Origin: JACCUZ01 sp038246575
GTDB lineage: Bacteria > Actinomycetota > Actinomycetes > JACCUZ01
Length of the DNA: 64,000 bases
NCBI GenBank assembly: GCA_038246575.1
Contig: JBBRVU010000005.1
Location: forward strand, 5,473-69,472
Direction: 5' to 3'
Part shown: positions 17,860-27,396 of the stretch, piece after piece
How positions within the stretch are numbered: the stretch's first letter is position 1
How the letters are laid out: every line of letters begins with the position of its first letter
Position numbers and translations under genes: made by a program
Notes under the pieces: model-generated
Databases searched by the model: none
What the model was told of the DNA's origin: nothing
Seen by the model: only the letters and a program-made list of their open reading frames with translations

Positions 17860-18525
17860 CTAACGGGCGCCCATCGAGCGGCGAATCCGGTCGGCGTAGT
17901 CCATCATCGCCTGGCCGTTCTCCTTCAGATGGCCACCCGTCTGACGCATTACTTCGACCGCCTGGCGCAGATCGAGCGCCGCCTGCCCTTGCAGGCCATG
18001 TCGTTCGACCATGACATCGGCTTCCTCGGCCATGATTCTGGCATGGTCGATCATGTTCTGGCCCTCACCGCGCATCGCTTCGCCGTTCCAGCGCAGCGCC
18101 TCGATATCAACCTGGCGCGCGTTGCTGGGGTCGTGCAGCATGGCGTTGGTCGCGCGATTGAGTGCTGTCCAGTTGCCGTTCGCGGCCAGTTCCTCCGGCG
18201 TGGACGCGAGGTTGCCCGGCGCGGTCGGATTCATTGCCATCCAGGCGCCGCCTTGAATGAGGGCATCGCCATCGCCAATCCAGTGCTTAGCGTGGCCGAG
18301 CAGGATTTGGTCATTGCGGGCAGCGCCGTCCGTGAGCATCGCCTGGCCGTGGGCGCGCATCAACTCGCCGGCCGTCGTCATTGCCGCCGCGCTCTCATCC
18401 ATCGAAACCAGGTGTGCGCCGGCGATCGGGGCCGACGAACCATTGCTGAAGACCGCGAGCAGCAGTCCCAATGCAACGAGGCCGACGGCAGCAATGACGC
18501 TGAGCCGAATCCAAAAGCCGGTCAT
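17860..18525 (-). CDS. Membrane-anchored helical Met/His-rich protein, unknown function
   Basis: 221 residues. One N-terminal anchor (FWIRLSVIAAVGLVALGLLL) is followed by an extracytoplasmic, predicted all-helical region with recurring M, H and Q (GELMRAHGQAML, EAMRGEGQNMIDHARIM, VMRQTGGHLKENGQAMM). The ATG at 18525 has an excellent RBS (AGGAGGGAAGCT); the frame is open further upstream only because remnants of a multicopper oxidase run into it. Methionine/histidine spacing and the copper-gene context suggest metal binding, which is an inference. Confidence 0.6.
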   Translation of the reverse strand: MTGFWIRLSVIAAVGLVALGLLLAVFSNGSSAPIAGAHLVSMDESAAAMTTAGELMRAHGQAMLTDGAARNDQILLGHAKHWIGDGDALIQGGAWMAMNPTAPGNLASTPEELAANGNWTALNRATNAMLHDPSNARQVDIEALRWNGEAMRGEGQNMIDHARIMAEEADVMVERHGLQGQAALDLRQAVEVMRQTGGHLKENGQAMMDYADRIRRSMGAR

Positions 18526-19060
18526 AGCTTCCCTCCTGTCATACGTGTGGGCCTGGCGGCCCATCCCCAGCATCGCGGGCATGGGGGTTGTATTCGGTGC
18601 CGGCGGTGGCGTTGCGCCGGTGCTGGGTGTCGCGCCGCCGGCCACAATCGCCTGAATCAATCCACCCGGTTCGTCGCCAGCGTCAATCGAGAGGGTGTTC
18701 ATCGTTGGCTGCTGCTCCGGCCGGATCGGCTCACCGTCCTTGGCGATGATCGTGAAATAGTTGTAGTTCATATTCATGCCGCCCATGGGTTGACCCACGG
18801 GTATCGCCGTGTTGGCCGGATCGCCGGGTCAATGATCAGCGGCCCGTAGAGACCGCGGTCGATCTGTTCCACGGTGTTGACGTGCGGGTGATACATGAAT
18901 GTGCCCCGATGCGGCACCACAAACTCGTAGGTGAAGCGTTCACCGGGCTTGATCGGCGGCTGCGTGATGCCGGGAATGCCGTCCTGGGGGTTTGGCACAT
19001 GCAGGCCATGCCAGTGGATTGCGGTTTTGAGGTTGATGAGAGTGTGGGTGTATCCACGAT
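18526..19060 (-). pseudogene. Multicopper oxidase remnant, at least two frameshifts
   Basis: Between about 19035 and 18774 the frame encodes IHWHGLHVPNPQDGIPGITQ and GTFMYHPHVNTVEQIDRGLY, clear cupredoxin copper motifs. After a shift near 18790 the family segment MNMNYNYFTIIAKDGEPI appears in a second frame and then degenerates into Pro/Thr-rich sequence before running into the next gene. The N-terminus is also shifted near 19045. No C-terminal copper motif remains. It is a dead copy of the gene type found at 1-808. Confidence 0.75.
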
Positions 19061-19173
19061 GTCTCGCTCCTTGCTCTATGGTGAAAAAAGCGTGCCATCT
19101 GGTGCTGCATCCGTGGTCAACTCAATCGTGCATCCGCCGTCCGTGGACAGCAGTGGTGGGCGATAGGCAGGGG

Positions 19174-19371
19174 TCAGCCCGTTGCGGGCGTGTGGCATGT
19201 GAGGCGGCGTTGTGACCGGACCTGCCACAGCAGGTACACCACGCCGCCCGCGTTCATGATGATGCCGAGCCACAGCAGCGGCGTCTTGAAGTCAGGGGAA
19301 GAGCAGTGGTAGCCCAACTCCGCGACTACGACAATGAGCTGAACTTGATCGGCCAAGCGCCAGCCCACCAC
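19174..19371 (-). pseudogene. Fragment of a small membrane protein
   Basis: A 65-codon frame with two hydrophobic stretches (VQLIVVVAELGY; LLWLGIIMNAGGVVYLLWQV) and a charged end. It has no convincing RBS and its start lies in unrelated-looking sequence. It looks like the C-terminal part of a multi-spanning protein; family not recognised. Confidence 0.3.
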
Positions 19372-19394
19372 GTGTAACGCGTCGCGCTTCTGTT

Positions 19395-19427
19395 CCTCAG
19401 CCTGTTCTCAGGAACACCTCAACGTGT
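19395..19427 (+). promoter_or_regulatory. CTCAG 11-bp tandem array (decayed gene at 19.4 kb)
   Basis: Units cctcagcctgt, tctcaggaaca and cctcaacgtgt follow at an exact 11-bp step and point toward the decayed plus-strand gene that starts about 15 bp later. Confidence 0.6.
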
Positions 19428-19439
19428 AGGCAATGCGCG

Positions 19440-20182
19440 GGCGGGCCGGCCCACGATCTGCTCCAGGAGAGCGAGCAGCGCCGGGCCGAACTGGCCACCC
19501 AGGGTACTGACCCCTGGTCCGTGGAGCCGGACACCCAGGCCGGGATGGTGTGCCTGGAATGCCTTCATCCTCCAGGCGCTCGGCGACCAGTTGCTCGAAG
19601 CCGACTACCGGCTCGACCCGCGCACCGTGGGCTTCTGCCGCCCGTGACCGCCGAGCAGGTGCTCGCGTATTACCATTAGGTAGACGACTGGCTGCGGCGG
19701 GCGCAACAAGCGCGTGGCAACCCGGCCTACCGCATCGACGGGCAGATGCTCGTCGACCTGCCGCCCTGGAGCAAGGTTGAGCCCTGCCCGCGCGCCCGTC
19801 TAGAAGGCATGATCGCAACGCACGCCCAACCGGCAATGGCGAGCTTTGCCGCTGGACGGCCACCACGCCGGGGCGCCAGGTGGCCGTCCAGCGGTTGAAT
19901 GACCGCACGGCGGAAATACGCAGCAGGACCGAGTACGTCGAGCGGCTGTACACGCACGATGCACCGGCCGAGGTGCATGTGCAGGTGGAAGCGCGGCTGC
20001 GGCAGGCGACCGAGTCCGCGTATCAACTCGACCAGCCGCTGATGATGCCGGCGCTGCTCGACTAGCCCCTGCCACCGGCGCGCTCCGGCACCGAACGGAA
20101 TGGGCGCGCCCTGCGGCTGCCGGGTACACGCGGCTTTGACCAGTGGTGTCTCACCGACGCAGATAGCCGCCGACGCTGGTAA
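19440..20182 (+). pseudogene. Decayed gene of unknown function
   Basis: Coherent protein-like sequence can be followed only by switching frames: DLLQESEQRRAELATQGTD, then GDQLLEADYRLDPRTVGF, then EQVLAYYH (stop) VDDWLRRAQQARGNPAYRID, then LNDRTAEIRSRTEYVERLYT and finally GTRGFDQWCLTDADSRRRW before TAA at 20180-20182. At least three frameshifts and two in-frame stops break it. I do not recognise the family; the intact form would be a soluble protein of about 240 residues. Confidence 0.5.
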
Positions 20183-20242
20183 GGCGATCCGATGGCGCGG
20201 GGCTTGATCGATGTGCATCCACCCCACGGCCGCACCAGCATC

Positions 20243-20620
20243 CTATTCCACGATGAGCTTGCCGCGGAACATGCCCATCTGGCATGTGAACTCATATTCT
20301 CCCGGCTGCTCCGGCAGAATCTCCACCGGGACGGTTTCACCTTGCGGCAGCCGGGCGCTCTTGCCAAAGTCGTTGAACAATACCATCTCGGAGCAGCCGG
20401 CCGACTCCTCGCGGCGGAAGTTGAGCCGGACGGGCCGGCCGTGTTGCACGACGATTATGTCCGGGGTGTAGCCGCCCTTGACCAGCACCATCGCTTCCTG
20501 GTAGCCGCTCGTGGTGAGCGCGGCCCGGTAGCCGCCCTTGCGCGGACCCCAGAAAAACCACCCGATGCCGGCCGACACGGTCAGTCCACCGAAGATGATA
20601 AGCACGTCCGATAAACTCAT
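20243..20620 (-). CDS. Membrane-anchored cupredoxin-like protein
   Basis: 125 residues: an N-terminal anchor ([19 protein letters not shown]), then a cupredoxin fold with the ligand pattern [14 protein letters not shown] and [15 protein letters not shown], the Cys/Met pattern of plastocyanin-like domains that accompany copper ATPases. The ATG overlaps the stop of copA (ATGA at 20617-20620), so it is translated with copA. A role in handing copper to or from the P-type ATPase outside the membrane is inferred. Confidence 0.85.
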   Translation of the reverse strand: MSLSDVLIIFGGLTVSAGIGWFFWGPRKGGYRAALTTSGYQEAMVLVKGGYTPDIIVVQHGRPVRLNFRREESAGCSEMVLFNDFGKSARLPQGETVPVEILPEQPGEYEFTCQMGMFRGKLIVE

Positions 20621-23331
20621 GACGTTCCCTCTCTTGACTTCCACAGCTTCAGCCGGTTGGCGTTGCTGATCACCGTCACCGAACTAAAGCTCATCGCGAG
20701 CGCCGCCAGCAGCGGCGACAACAACACACCGATGAAGGGGAACAGCAGCCCCAGCGCGATCGGGATGCCAATCGCGTTGTAGATGAAGGCGCCGAACAGA
20801 TTCTGGTAAACATTGGCCATCGTGGCCTTCGAAATTTGCACCGCCGTCACGACACCGCGCAGGCTGCCGCTGATCAGGGTGATGTCCGATGCCTCGATGG
20901 CGACATCGGCGCCGGTGCCGATGGCGAAGCCGATGTCGGCCTGGGCCAGCGCCGGCGCGTCATTGATGCCGTCGCCGACCATGCCCACCTTCTTGCCTTC
21001 GAGCTGCAACTTTTGCACGTTCTGCGCCTTGTCCCGCGGCAACACCTCGGCCAGCACCCGGTCGATCCCGACCTGGCGGCCGATCGCTTCGGCGGTGCGG
21101 CGGTTGTCGCCGGTGATCATCACGACTTCCAATCCCATCTGCTTGAAGACGGCGATCGCGGCAATCGAGTCTTCCTTGATCGTGTCGGCGACCGCGATGA
21201 TCCCGGCCGCTGTGCCGTCGATGGCCACGTACATCGGCGTCCGTCCGGCGTCCGCGATGCGCGCCGATTCCGGTTCCAGCCGGCCGAGGGCGATTCCTTG
21301 TCCGGTCATCAATCGGCCATTGCCCAGCAGCAGCCGGTGGCCGGCCACGGTCGCGCTCACGCCGTGTCCAGGATTTGCCTCAAAGTCAGTCACCGCCGAC
21401 AACTCTAGCCCACGGCCACGCGCGCCTTCGACGATTGCCCCCGCCAGCGGGTGTTCCGAATTGCGTTCGACCGCGGCGGCCAGCCGCAGCACCTCGTTCT
21501 CCTCAAACTCGCTCTCCACGATCACGTCGGTGAGTTCCGGTTTGCCCTTCGTGATTGTGCCCGTCTTGTCCAGGATAATTGTGTGCAGCTTGGACGCCGA
21601 TTGCAGCGCATCGCCGGAACGGATGAGAATGCCGTTCTGCGCGCCCAGACCGACGCCGGTGGTCAGGCTCATCGGTGTGGCCATGCCCAGCGCACAGGGG
21701 CACGCGATGATCAGCACGGTAACGCCGACAATCAGCGCATAGGACAGGGCCGGGTTTGGCCCGAACACCAGCCACATGGAGAACCCTGCCACCGCGAGGA
21801 TCATCACCGCCGGCGTGAAGTAGCTGGAGACGAGGTCGACGACGCGCTGAATGGGCACTTTCGAGCCCTGGGCATTCTGCACCATCCGGATAATATTGGC
21901 GAGCGCCGTATCCTTGCCGACTTTGGTCGCGCGGAATTGGAAGCTGCCTGTCTTGTTGAGCGTGGCGCCGATCACCTCGTCGCCCACATGCTTTTCCGCC
22001 GGGATCGATTCGCCGGTGATCATGCTCTCATCGATGGCCGACGCGCCTTCCAGCACGATCCCGTCCACCGGCACCTTCTCACCGGGGCGCACGATTACCA
22101 CATCGCCGGCCAGCACCTCTTCAACCGGAATGTCGAGCTCGGCGCCGTCGCGTACCACACGGGCGGTCTTGGCCTGGAGGCCGATCAGCTTCTTGATCGC
22201 CTCGGAGGTGCGGCCGCGCGCCTTCACTTCCAACGCGAGCCCGAGCACCACCAGCGCGGTGACTACCACCGTCACGTCGTAGTAGACGTCCGTAAGCTTC
22301 GCATCGGGGAAGATGCCGGGCACCAGCAGCGCCACCGTCGAGTACAGCCAGGCGACGCCGGTGCCAACGGCGATCAGCGTATGCATGTTCGCCGTGCGAT
22401 GCTTCAGCCCATCCCACATGCCGGTGAAGAACTGATTGCCGCTGTACACCAGCACCGCCAAGCTGGCCAGCCCCATCACCGCCCACACCAGGCGCAGCTC
22501 GGTGCTGCCACGGGGCAGCCAATCCTTGAGGTAGGGGATGAGGTAGGGATAGGACAGAACCATCGTCGGCGTGCCCACCGCGGCGGCGAACCACCACTTG
22601 CGCATGAGCTGGCGATACTCACGGTCCTGTTCGGTATCTTCGGCTTTCTGCGATTGCTCGCTCGCGGCCGGCGCCGTGCGGGTGCGGTACGGACCGGCAT
22701 GCGTGACCGCCAGGGCGACGGTGCGCATATCCGTCTGGCTGGGCAGGTATTCGATGGTGGCGACCTCGGTGGCCGCATTCATCGTGGCGCTGATCACCCC
22801 CGGCGCGGCGAGCAGCGCCGCTTCGATCCGGGCAACACAGGACGCGCAGTAGATGCCGTCAACCTTCAGCCGGGTGGTGGCGCTGCCCGTCTGATAGCCG
22901 GCATTGCGAATCGCTTGGACCAGCGCGGTAATCGTGGTCTTCTCCGGGTCGTACTCAATCGTCGCCCGCCCGCTGGGCAGGTTGACCGTGGCCGAGTGAA
23001 CCCCGGCAACGCCGGTCAGCGCCCGCTCCAGTGCCGGCCGGCCGGAGCGGTCCAGACCAGTGACCGGCAGTTCGATCCGCTCCGGTCCGCCGATCCGGCC
23101 GGATACGGCGGTGGTCGCGGCGGGCGCGGGGCCGGCGTCGATAGCGGCCTTAAGTGCGGCGTCCCAATAGTGTTGCGGCTGGGCGTCGAAGCGCTCCATA
23201 CAGGCTTCGGAGCACAGGAACAGGGTATTGCCGTCGATCGAGCGGGACGCGAACGCCAGCGGCGGCTCGATCTGCATGCCGCATACCGGATCGTGGGCCA
23301 CGGCCGGCGCGGCGGCGATTGAATTAGTCAT
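20617..23331 (-). CDS. copA: Copper-translocating P1B-type ATPase
   Basis: 904-residue metal exporter. Order: YHS metal-binding domain (HDPVCGMQI, residues 13-60), a first HMA-like domain that has lost its CxxC ([17 protein letters not shown]), a second HMA with intact [15 protein letters not shown], eight membrane segments with the [10 protein letters not shown] ion motif, the phosphorylation site DKTGT, HP motif EHPLAG and the hinge [13 protein letters not shown] plus the downstream cupredoxin points to Cu(I). Start at ATG 23331 with AGGGAGGG upstream. A perfect four-unit CTCAG array lies at 23395-23438. Confidence 0.95.
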   Translation of the reverse strand: MTNSIAAAPAVAHDPVCGMQIEPPLAFASRSIDGNTLFLCSEACMERFDAQPQHYWDAALKAAIDAGPAPAATTAVSGRIGGPERIELPVTGLDRSGRPALERALTGVAGVHSATVNLPSGRATIEYDPEKTTITALVQAIRNAGYQTGSATTRLKVDGIYCASCVARIEAALLAAPGVISATMNAATEVATIEYLPSQTDMRTVALAVTHAGPYRTRTAPAASEQSQKAEDTEQDREYRQLMRKWWFAAAVGTPTMVLSYPYLIPYLKDWLPRGSTELRLVWAVMGLASLAVLVYSGNQFFTGMWDGLKHRTANMHTLIAVGTGVAWLYSTVALLVPGIFPDAKLTDVYYDVTVVVTALVVLGLALEVKARGRTSEAIKKLIGLQAKTARVVRDGAELDIPVEEVLAGDVVIVRPGEKVPVDGIVLEGASAIDESMITGESIPAEKHVGDEVIGATLNKTGSFQFRATKVGKDTALANIIRMVQNAQGSKVPIQRVVDLVSSYFTPAVMILAVAGFSMWLVFGPNPALSYALIVGVTVLIIACPCALGMATPMSLTTGVGLGAQNGILIRSGDALQSASKLHTIILDKTGTITKGKPELTDVIVESEFEENEVLRLAAAVERNSEHPLAGAIVEGARGRGLELSAVTDFEANPGHGVSATVAGHRLLLGNGRLMTGQGIALGRLEPESARIADAGRTPMYVAIDGTAAGIIAVADTIKEDSIAAIAVFKQMGLEVVMITGDNRRTAEAIGRQVGIDRVLAEVLPRDKAQNVQKLQLEGKKVGMVGDGINDAPALAQADIGFAIGTGADVAIEASDITLISGSLRGVVTAVQISKATMANVYQNLFGAFIYNAIGIPIALGLLFPFIGVLLSPLLAALAMSFSSVTVISNANRLKLWKSREGTS

Positions 23332-23394
23332 GGGTCCCTCCCTGGCCGGTCTGCAAGCTTCCCCGGCCATACCTCGTTCAGTGTGCGTGGCCGG

Positions 23395-23438
23395 TCTGAG
23401 CGGTCGCTGAGCCATCGCTGAGGAATGTCTGAGGGGAG
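23395..23438 (-). promoter_or_regulatory. CTCAG 11-bp tandem array (copA)
   Basis: Four clean units, tctgagcggtc, gctgagccatc, gctgaggaatg and tctgaggggag, at exactly 11 bp, 64-107 bp upstream of the copA start codon. This is the best-preserved array in the window. Confidence 0.75.
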
Positions 23439-23464
23439 GCCTGCTGATGCCTGCCTGACCGACC

Positions 23465-23713
23465 TCATCGCGCATCCGGTCCGAGCGCGCCCCGGCGCCC
23501 GGACGGAGCGTGCCGGCCGAGCGCATGGTACAGCGGGCACACGCCGATGGCGCCCGTGATCACCAGGTCCAGCCCCAGCAGCACCCCGGCCCCGGCCAGC
23601 GCACGATAGCCCCAGGCACCGGCCTGCCAGAGCACAACCGCGCCGGCCACGGCCAGTGCCGCACCCGCGACAACGCGCACCAGCCGCTCCCAGGCAGCCA
23701 CATTCTTCTGCAT
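23465..23713 (-). CDS. DUF2892 (YgaP-type) membrane protein
   Basis: 82 residues with the family outline: [20 protein letters not shown], a second helix ([20 protein letters not shown]) and the signature CPLYHALGR. Such proteins are often found with rhodanese or metal-resistance genes; no biochemical role is established. ATG 23713 has GGGAGGT upstream. Probably one operon with the 40-residue gene just upstream. Confidence 0.8.
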   Translation of the reverse strand: MQKNVAAWERLVRVVAGAALAVAGAVVLWQAGAWGYRALAGAGVLLGLDLVITGAIGVCPLYHALGRHAPSGRRGALGPDAR

Positions 23714-23757
23714 CACATCTACCTCCCGCGCCGCCGTCATTCGCACGGCGCCATCCC

Positions 23758-23880
23758 TCAGCGCAGCGACAGGACACCCAGCCCGACCAGGGCAAAGACG
23801 CCGACCATCGCCACACAGCACAACACCATCGGCAGCCACATCTTCCAGCCGCTGCCGCCGCCGTCACCACCGTGATTCAT
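23758..23880 (-). CDS. Small (40 aa) single-span membrane protein
   Basis: Too short for standard gene calling. It starts MNHGGDGGGSGWKMWLPMVL, continues as one membrane helix with a CC pair and ends LGVLSLR. GAGGAG lies 9 nt upstream of the ATG. Small Gly/His-headed membrane peptides like this recur beside bacterial copper-export genes. The CTCAG array at 23937-23980 is positioned to drive it together with the DUF2892 gene. Confidence 0.65.
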   Translation of the reverse strand: MNHGGDGGGSGWKMWLPMVLCCVAMVGVFALVGLGVLSLR

Positions 23881-23936
23881 GTCCACGCTCCTCGCCGGGA
23901 GCGGCGCCCCCGGCCATGCCCATCATCATGCTCTCG

Positions 23937-23980
23937 CCTGAGCGGCCCCTGTACCGATACTGAGGGCTATCTGAGAACTC
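23937..23980 (-). promoter_or_regulatory. CTCAG 11-bp tandem array (40-aa protein/DUF2892)
   Basis: Units cctgagcggcc, cctgtaccgat, actgagggcta and tctgagaactc at 11-bp steps, 57-100 bp upstream of ATG 23880. Confidence 0.7.
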
Positions 23981-23986
23981 CATCCG

Positions 23987-24847
23987 TTACGCCGAGGCGG
24001 AAGCGACTGCACCCGACAGCTCCTTTACGAACGTCTGCGGCGCTGCCAAGAATTCGTCCCGGCAGCCGCGCGCGCAGAACACATAGTCGCGGCCCTGCCA
24101 CTGGGCCACCACGGCCGTCTCGCGTTCCACCGCCATCCCACAGACCGGGTCGGTCGCCATCTCCTGCATGTTCTTGAACTGCCCGTCCTCCAGCCACAGC
24201 ACCCGGTCGGCGATGTCCTTGATGCGCTGGTCGTGCGACACGATCACCACGCTGCGGCCGCCCTCCTCACCGGCGATGCGGCGCAGGAGGCGCATGGTCT
24301 CGTGGCCCGCTTTGGCGTCGAGGTTCGCGGTCGGCTCGTCCGCCAGGATCAGCGCCGGGTCATTGACCAGCGCCCGGGCGATCGCCACCCGCTGCTTCTC
24401 GCCCCCGGACAGCTTCTCCGGAGAGAAGTGCAGCCGCTGACCAAGCCCGAGCTCCGTGAGCAGGGCCGCAGCCTTGTTCCGTGCTTGCTTGCGACTGACA
24501 CCGGTGAGTTCGGCGGCAAGCGAGACGTTGTCCTGCACATTGAGCGCCGAGAGCAGATTGAAATCCTGGAAGATGAAGCCGAAATTGCGCAGCCGGATGT
24601 CGGGCAGGCGGCTCTCCGACAGGGCGCTCAGCTCCAAATCGCCCAACTGTATGGTGCCTTCGCTAGGCTTGAGCAGGGATCCCAGCATGAGCAGGAGCGT
24701 GCTCTTGCCGGAGCCCGACGGCCCCATGATCAGCACGACCTCCCCCGGCGCAAGATCGAGCGAGACATCGCGGACCGCTACGACCTCGGTATCGCCGCTG
24801 CCGAAGCGCTTGGTCAAATGCGTGACGTGAAGGCCTCTCTCGTTCAT
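23987..24847 (-). CDS. ABC transporter ATPase fused to a YHS metal-binding domain
   Basis: 286 residues. Residues 1-225 form a MacB/LolD-type ATPase: Walker A GPSGSGKST, Q-loop IFQDFN, signature LSGGEKQR, Walker B LILADEPTANLD and the switch His in VIVSHDQ. Residues 230-286 are a YHS domain (ATDPVCGMAVERETAVVAQW ... VFCARGCRDEFLAAP), as seen at the N-terminus of CopA and the C-terminus of the ferredoxin at 43.1 kb. The fusion suggests that the cognate FtsX pair responds to or exports a metal. Last gene of the HMA-FtsX-FtsX-ATPase run. Confidence 0.88.
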   Translation of the reverse strand: MNERGLHVTHLTKRFGSGDTEVVAVRDVSLDLAPGEVVLIMGPSGSGKSTLLLMLGSLLKPSEGTIQLGDLELSALSESRLPDIRLRNFGFIFQDFNLLSALNVQDNVSLAAELTGVSRKQARNKAAALLTELGLGQRLHFSPEKLSGGEKQRVAIARALVNDPALILADEPTANLDAKAGHETMRLLRRIAGEEGGRSVVIVSHDQRIKDIADRVLWLEDGQFKNMQEMATDPVCGMAVERETAVVAQWQGRDYVFCARGCRDEFLAAPQTFVKELSGAVASASA

Positions 24848-24849
24848 GA

Positions 24850-25965
24850 TTAACCTCTCCTGACGATCGCCGCGGGCTCGAGGCGGCCAAGCTGGCTGGC
24901 TGGCAGCAGCGCTGCGACACCGGCAATGAACACGGACACGACGCTCACGCGCAACAGCGACGCCGCGCTGATAGCGAGCACGAGGCTCTCATTGAGACGC
25001 GGGATCAGCACCGAGAGCAGGAAGGTGAGTACGATACCGGCAAGGAGCCCCGCTGCGACGCTCATCAGCGCCTGTACCAAGACCACTCTGTAGAGGCGCC
25101 CATTACGCGTGCCCATGGCTTTGAGTACGCCGTACTCTCTGCGCCGGGCGATGGTGGCGATGTAGACCGTGAGCGCCACCACTGCCAGGCCGGTGAGAAA
25201 ACCGGCTGTGTTCATGATGTTGAGGATGTCGGCCATCATGTTCGTGGCCACCTCCCGCTCCTGGGAAGCGAACTGCTGGCGCGTCTGCACCGTAACTCCG
25301 CTGATGCTCGCGCCGATGCGCTCGGCGATGGCGGACGGCGACTCGCCCGGAGCGATCTTGACCAGGACAAAGCTGATCACCTGGTCACCGCCGCCGCGGG
25401 CGCGAGCGAAATCGTCCATTCGTACGACGGAGACGGAGCTGACGATGCTGGACGTGCCTGAAGTGAGCCCGGCGATCCTCAGCTGCTGGCCCAGGGCCGT
25501 AACCTGGTCGCCAACGAGCAAACCGGCCTTGGCGGCAATCGAGTGATCGATAATAATCTCGCCGGGGCCGGGCATAGCGGCGCCTTCCACGATATTGGTG
25601 GGCCTTCCGAGTGCGGCGTTGTCTGGCACGCCGAAAACGTAGGCGATGTACTCCTTCCCCTTCGCCTGGATCATGTCGGTAGCGTAGAGGATGGGCACGG
25701 CGTCCTGGACACCGGGCACGGCCGTCACCTGATCGGTGACGGAGGCGGGCAGGGCGGAACCGGACATATGCATCGTCTGGACGCCTGCCTGCGAGACCCA
25801 TACGTCGGCACCGGCCCGGTCGATGTAGACGGTCAGCCGTCCCGTGGCCCCATTGATGACCGCACCGAAGAACAGGACCAGGGTGAGCGCCAGGCTAAGC
25901 CCTCCCACGGAGATGAGAAGACGCGTTTTGTTCTGGGTCAGGTTGCTCAGCGCGAGACGGAACAC
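24850..25965 (-). CDS. FtsX-family ABC permease (second)
   Basis: 371 residues of the MacB/FtsX type: an N-terminal helix (LLISVGGLSLALTLVLFFGA), a periplasmic domain of about 200 residues, then three C-terminal helices with the MGTRNGRLYRVVLVQALMSV coupling loop. The start is GTG 25965, preceded by GGAGGTAAT, 5 nt after the stop of the first permease. It ends 2 nt before the ATPase start. Confidence 0.88.
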   Translation of the reverse strand: MFRLALSNLTQNKTRLLISVGGLSLALTLVLFFGAVINGATGRLTVYIDRAGADVWVSQAGVQTMHMSGSALPASVTDQVTAVPGVQDAVPILYATDMIQAKGKEYIAYVFGVPDNAALGRPTNIVEGAAMPGPGEIIIDHSIAAKAGLLVGDQVTALGQQLRIAGLTSGTSSIVSSVSVVRMDDFARARGGGDQVISFVLVKIAPGESPSAIAERIGASISGVTVQTRQQFASQEREVATNMMADILNIMNTAGFLTGLAVVALTVYIATIARRREYGVLKAMGTRNGRLYRVVLVQALMSVAAGLLAGIVLTFLLSVLIPRLNESLVLAISAASLLRVSVVSVFIAGVAALLPASQLGRLEPAAIVRRG

Positions 25966-25969
25966 GGCA

Positions 25970-27076
25970 TTACCTCCGGAAGACTTCCGCCGGCGCAAGG
26001 CGAACGACCGACCGCGCCGGAATGAGGGCGCCGAGGAGCGCCATGACGAAGCCCGCGCCGAGCGTGACGGCGATGGCAGACGCCTGGATTGTCACGAGGA
26101 GTTGGGGCCGCCAGCTCATGACCAGCCAGCCCAGCGCGAAGGCGAAGACGATGCCCACGAGCACGCCAAGACCCGCGGCAACGATCGCCTGAGATATCAC
26201 AACGCGATACAGGACACCATTGGGAGCGCCGATCGCCTTCAGAATGCCGTATTCGGCCCGGCGCTCGATGGTCGCCGTGTAGAGCACCATGCCAACGACG
26301 AGCGCACCGACGATGAAGGCCGCTGCGACCATCAGCATGATGATCTGATCGAAGGCACTGGCGAGGAATGCTCGGTCGTTCGCCATCACCTCGCTCTTGA
26401 GCAGGACGTTTGTGCCGGGCTGACTTGCTTGCAGCGCGGCGACAAGCTCTTTCGGCGTGGTACCGGCCGCAGGGCTCACGAGCAAGTAGCTGGCAGCGCC
26501 GGGCGTAAGGATCAGCGACTCAACGAACGGCTTGCGCGCGAACACGACGCTTCCACCCAAGGAGGTGGTCTTGTTGGAGAGCCCCACCACTTTGAGCGTC
26601 CGTCCGCCAAGTTCGAAGCTATCCCCGATGGCAAGGTTATGCCGGCTGGCAAGCACGCGGTCGAGCACGACTTCATCGTCCGCGGCCGGTTGGCGGCCTT
26701 CCGACATGTCCCACGGCCCACCGCCCAGCGCGGCATCGTAGCCGATGAGGACAATCAACTCTTTCTTGCCATGCAGCTCCGGCACCACCCTCACCTGAAG
26801 GACCGGCGTGACGCGCGCCACGCCCTGCTGCTGGGCGACCGCATCTGCCGTCGCCGCAGGCAAGTACTGCCCGGAGCCGGCGCCGCTGTTCTTGACGCCT
26901 TGCGGCAAGACGGTGACCGAACCAGGGGAGTTGCCTAGGTACGCTTGAGCGCCTTCAAAGATGCCCGCGCGTAGTCCCAACAGGAACAGGATCAGCATCA
27001 CCGCCAGGGCGATGCCGATGACGCTCAGGGCAAGCCGGGTCTTATCCTGCAGCAGGTTGCGCAGTGCCAGGTACAC
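25970..27076 (-). CDS. FtsX-family ABC permease (first)
   Basis: 368 residues, same architecture as the following permease: helix LALSVIGIALAVMLILFLLG, an extracytoplasmic domain of about 220 residues and three terminal helices with a KAIGAPNGVLYRVVISQAIV coupling loop. The start is GTG 27076 with AAAGGAG 7 nt upstream. The two permeases probably form a heterodimer driven by the YHS-fused ATPase. Confidence 0.88.
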   Translation of the reverse strand: MYLALRNLLQDKTRLALSVIGIALAVMLILFLLGLRAGIFEGAQAYLGNSPGSVTVLPQGVKNSGAGSGQYLPAATADAVAQQQGVARVTPVLQVRVVPELHGKKELIVLIGYDAALGGGPWDMSEGRQPAADDEVVLDRVLASRHNLAIGDSFELGGRTLKVVGLSNKTTSLGGSVVFARKPFVESLILTPGAASYLLVSPAAGTTPKELVAALQASQPGTNVLLKSEVMANDRAFLASAFDQIIMLMVAAAFIVGALVVGMVLYTATIERRAEYGILKAIGAPNGVLYRVVISQAIVAAGLGVLVGIVFAFALGWLVMSWRPQLLVTIQASAIAVTLGAGFVMALLGALIPARSVVRLAPAEVFRR

Positions 27077-27116
27077 GTCGCGACTCCTTTCCTCACCGCT
27101 CACTCGCTACATCGGC

Positions 27117-27350
27117 TCAGCGGCGATCTGGCTCGGTGGCCCGGAATCCGGCCCGCTCGATCGCCTTGAAGATCTGTTCCTGGTTGCACAACGCCGGTTC
27201 GAACTCCACGTACGCGGCCTCGGTCACGGGGTTGACCGATACGTGCGTGACCCCGGTGAGGGCTTTAATCGCGCGCTCGATGGCGAGTGCGCCGCCGCCG
27301 CCACAGCTAAGTCCCTCAATCGGCACGGTCAGGCGGTTAATGGTGGTCAT
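27117..27350 (-). CDS. Heavy-metal-associated (HMA) domain protein with altered metal site
   Basis: 77-residue ferredoxin-like fold of the copper chaperone type: MTTINRLTVPIEGLSCGGGG in place of the usual GMxCxxC, then ALTGVTHVSVNPVTEAAYVEF. Only the first of the two metal-binding cysteines is present. Metal binding would be weak or would need a partner. It is the first gene of the run that includes the FtsX pair and the YHS-ATPase, behind a CTCAG array. Confidence 0.8.
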   Translation of the reverse strand: MTTINRLTVPIEGLSCGGGGALAIERAIKALTGVTHVSVNPVTEAAYVEFEPALCNQEQIFKAIERAGFRATEPDRR

Positions 27351-27396
27351 CGGAGTGCCATCCTTTCGAGGCGTCACCATGACTATCCCCCGTGCG

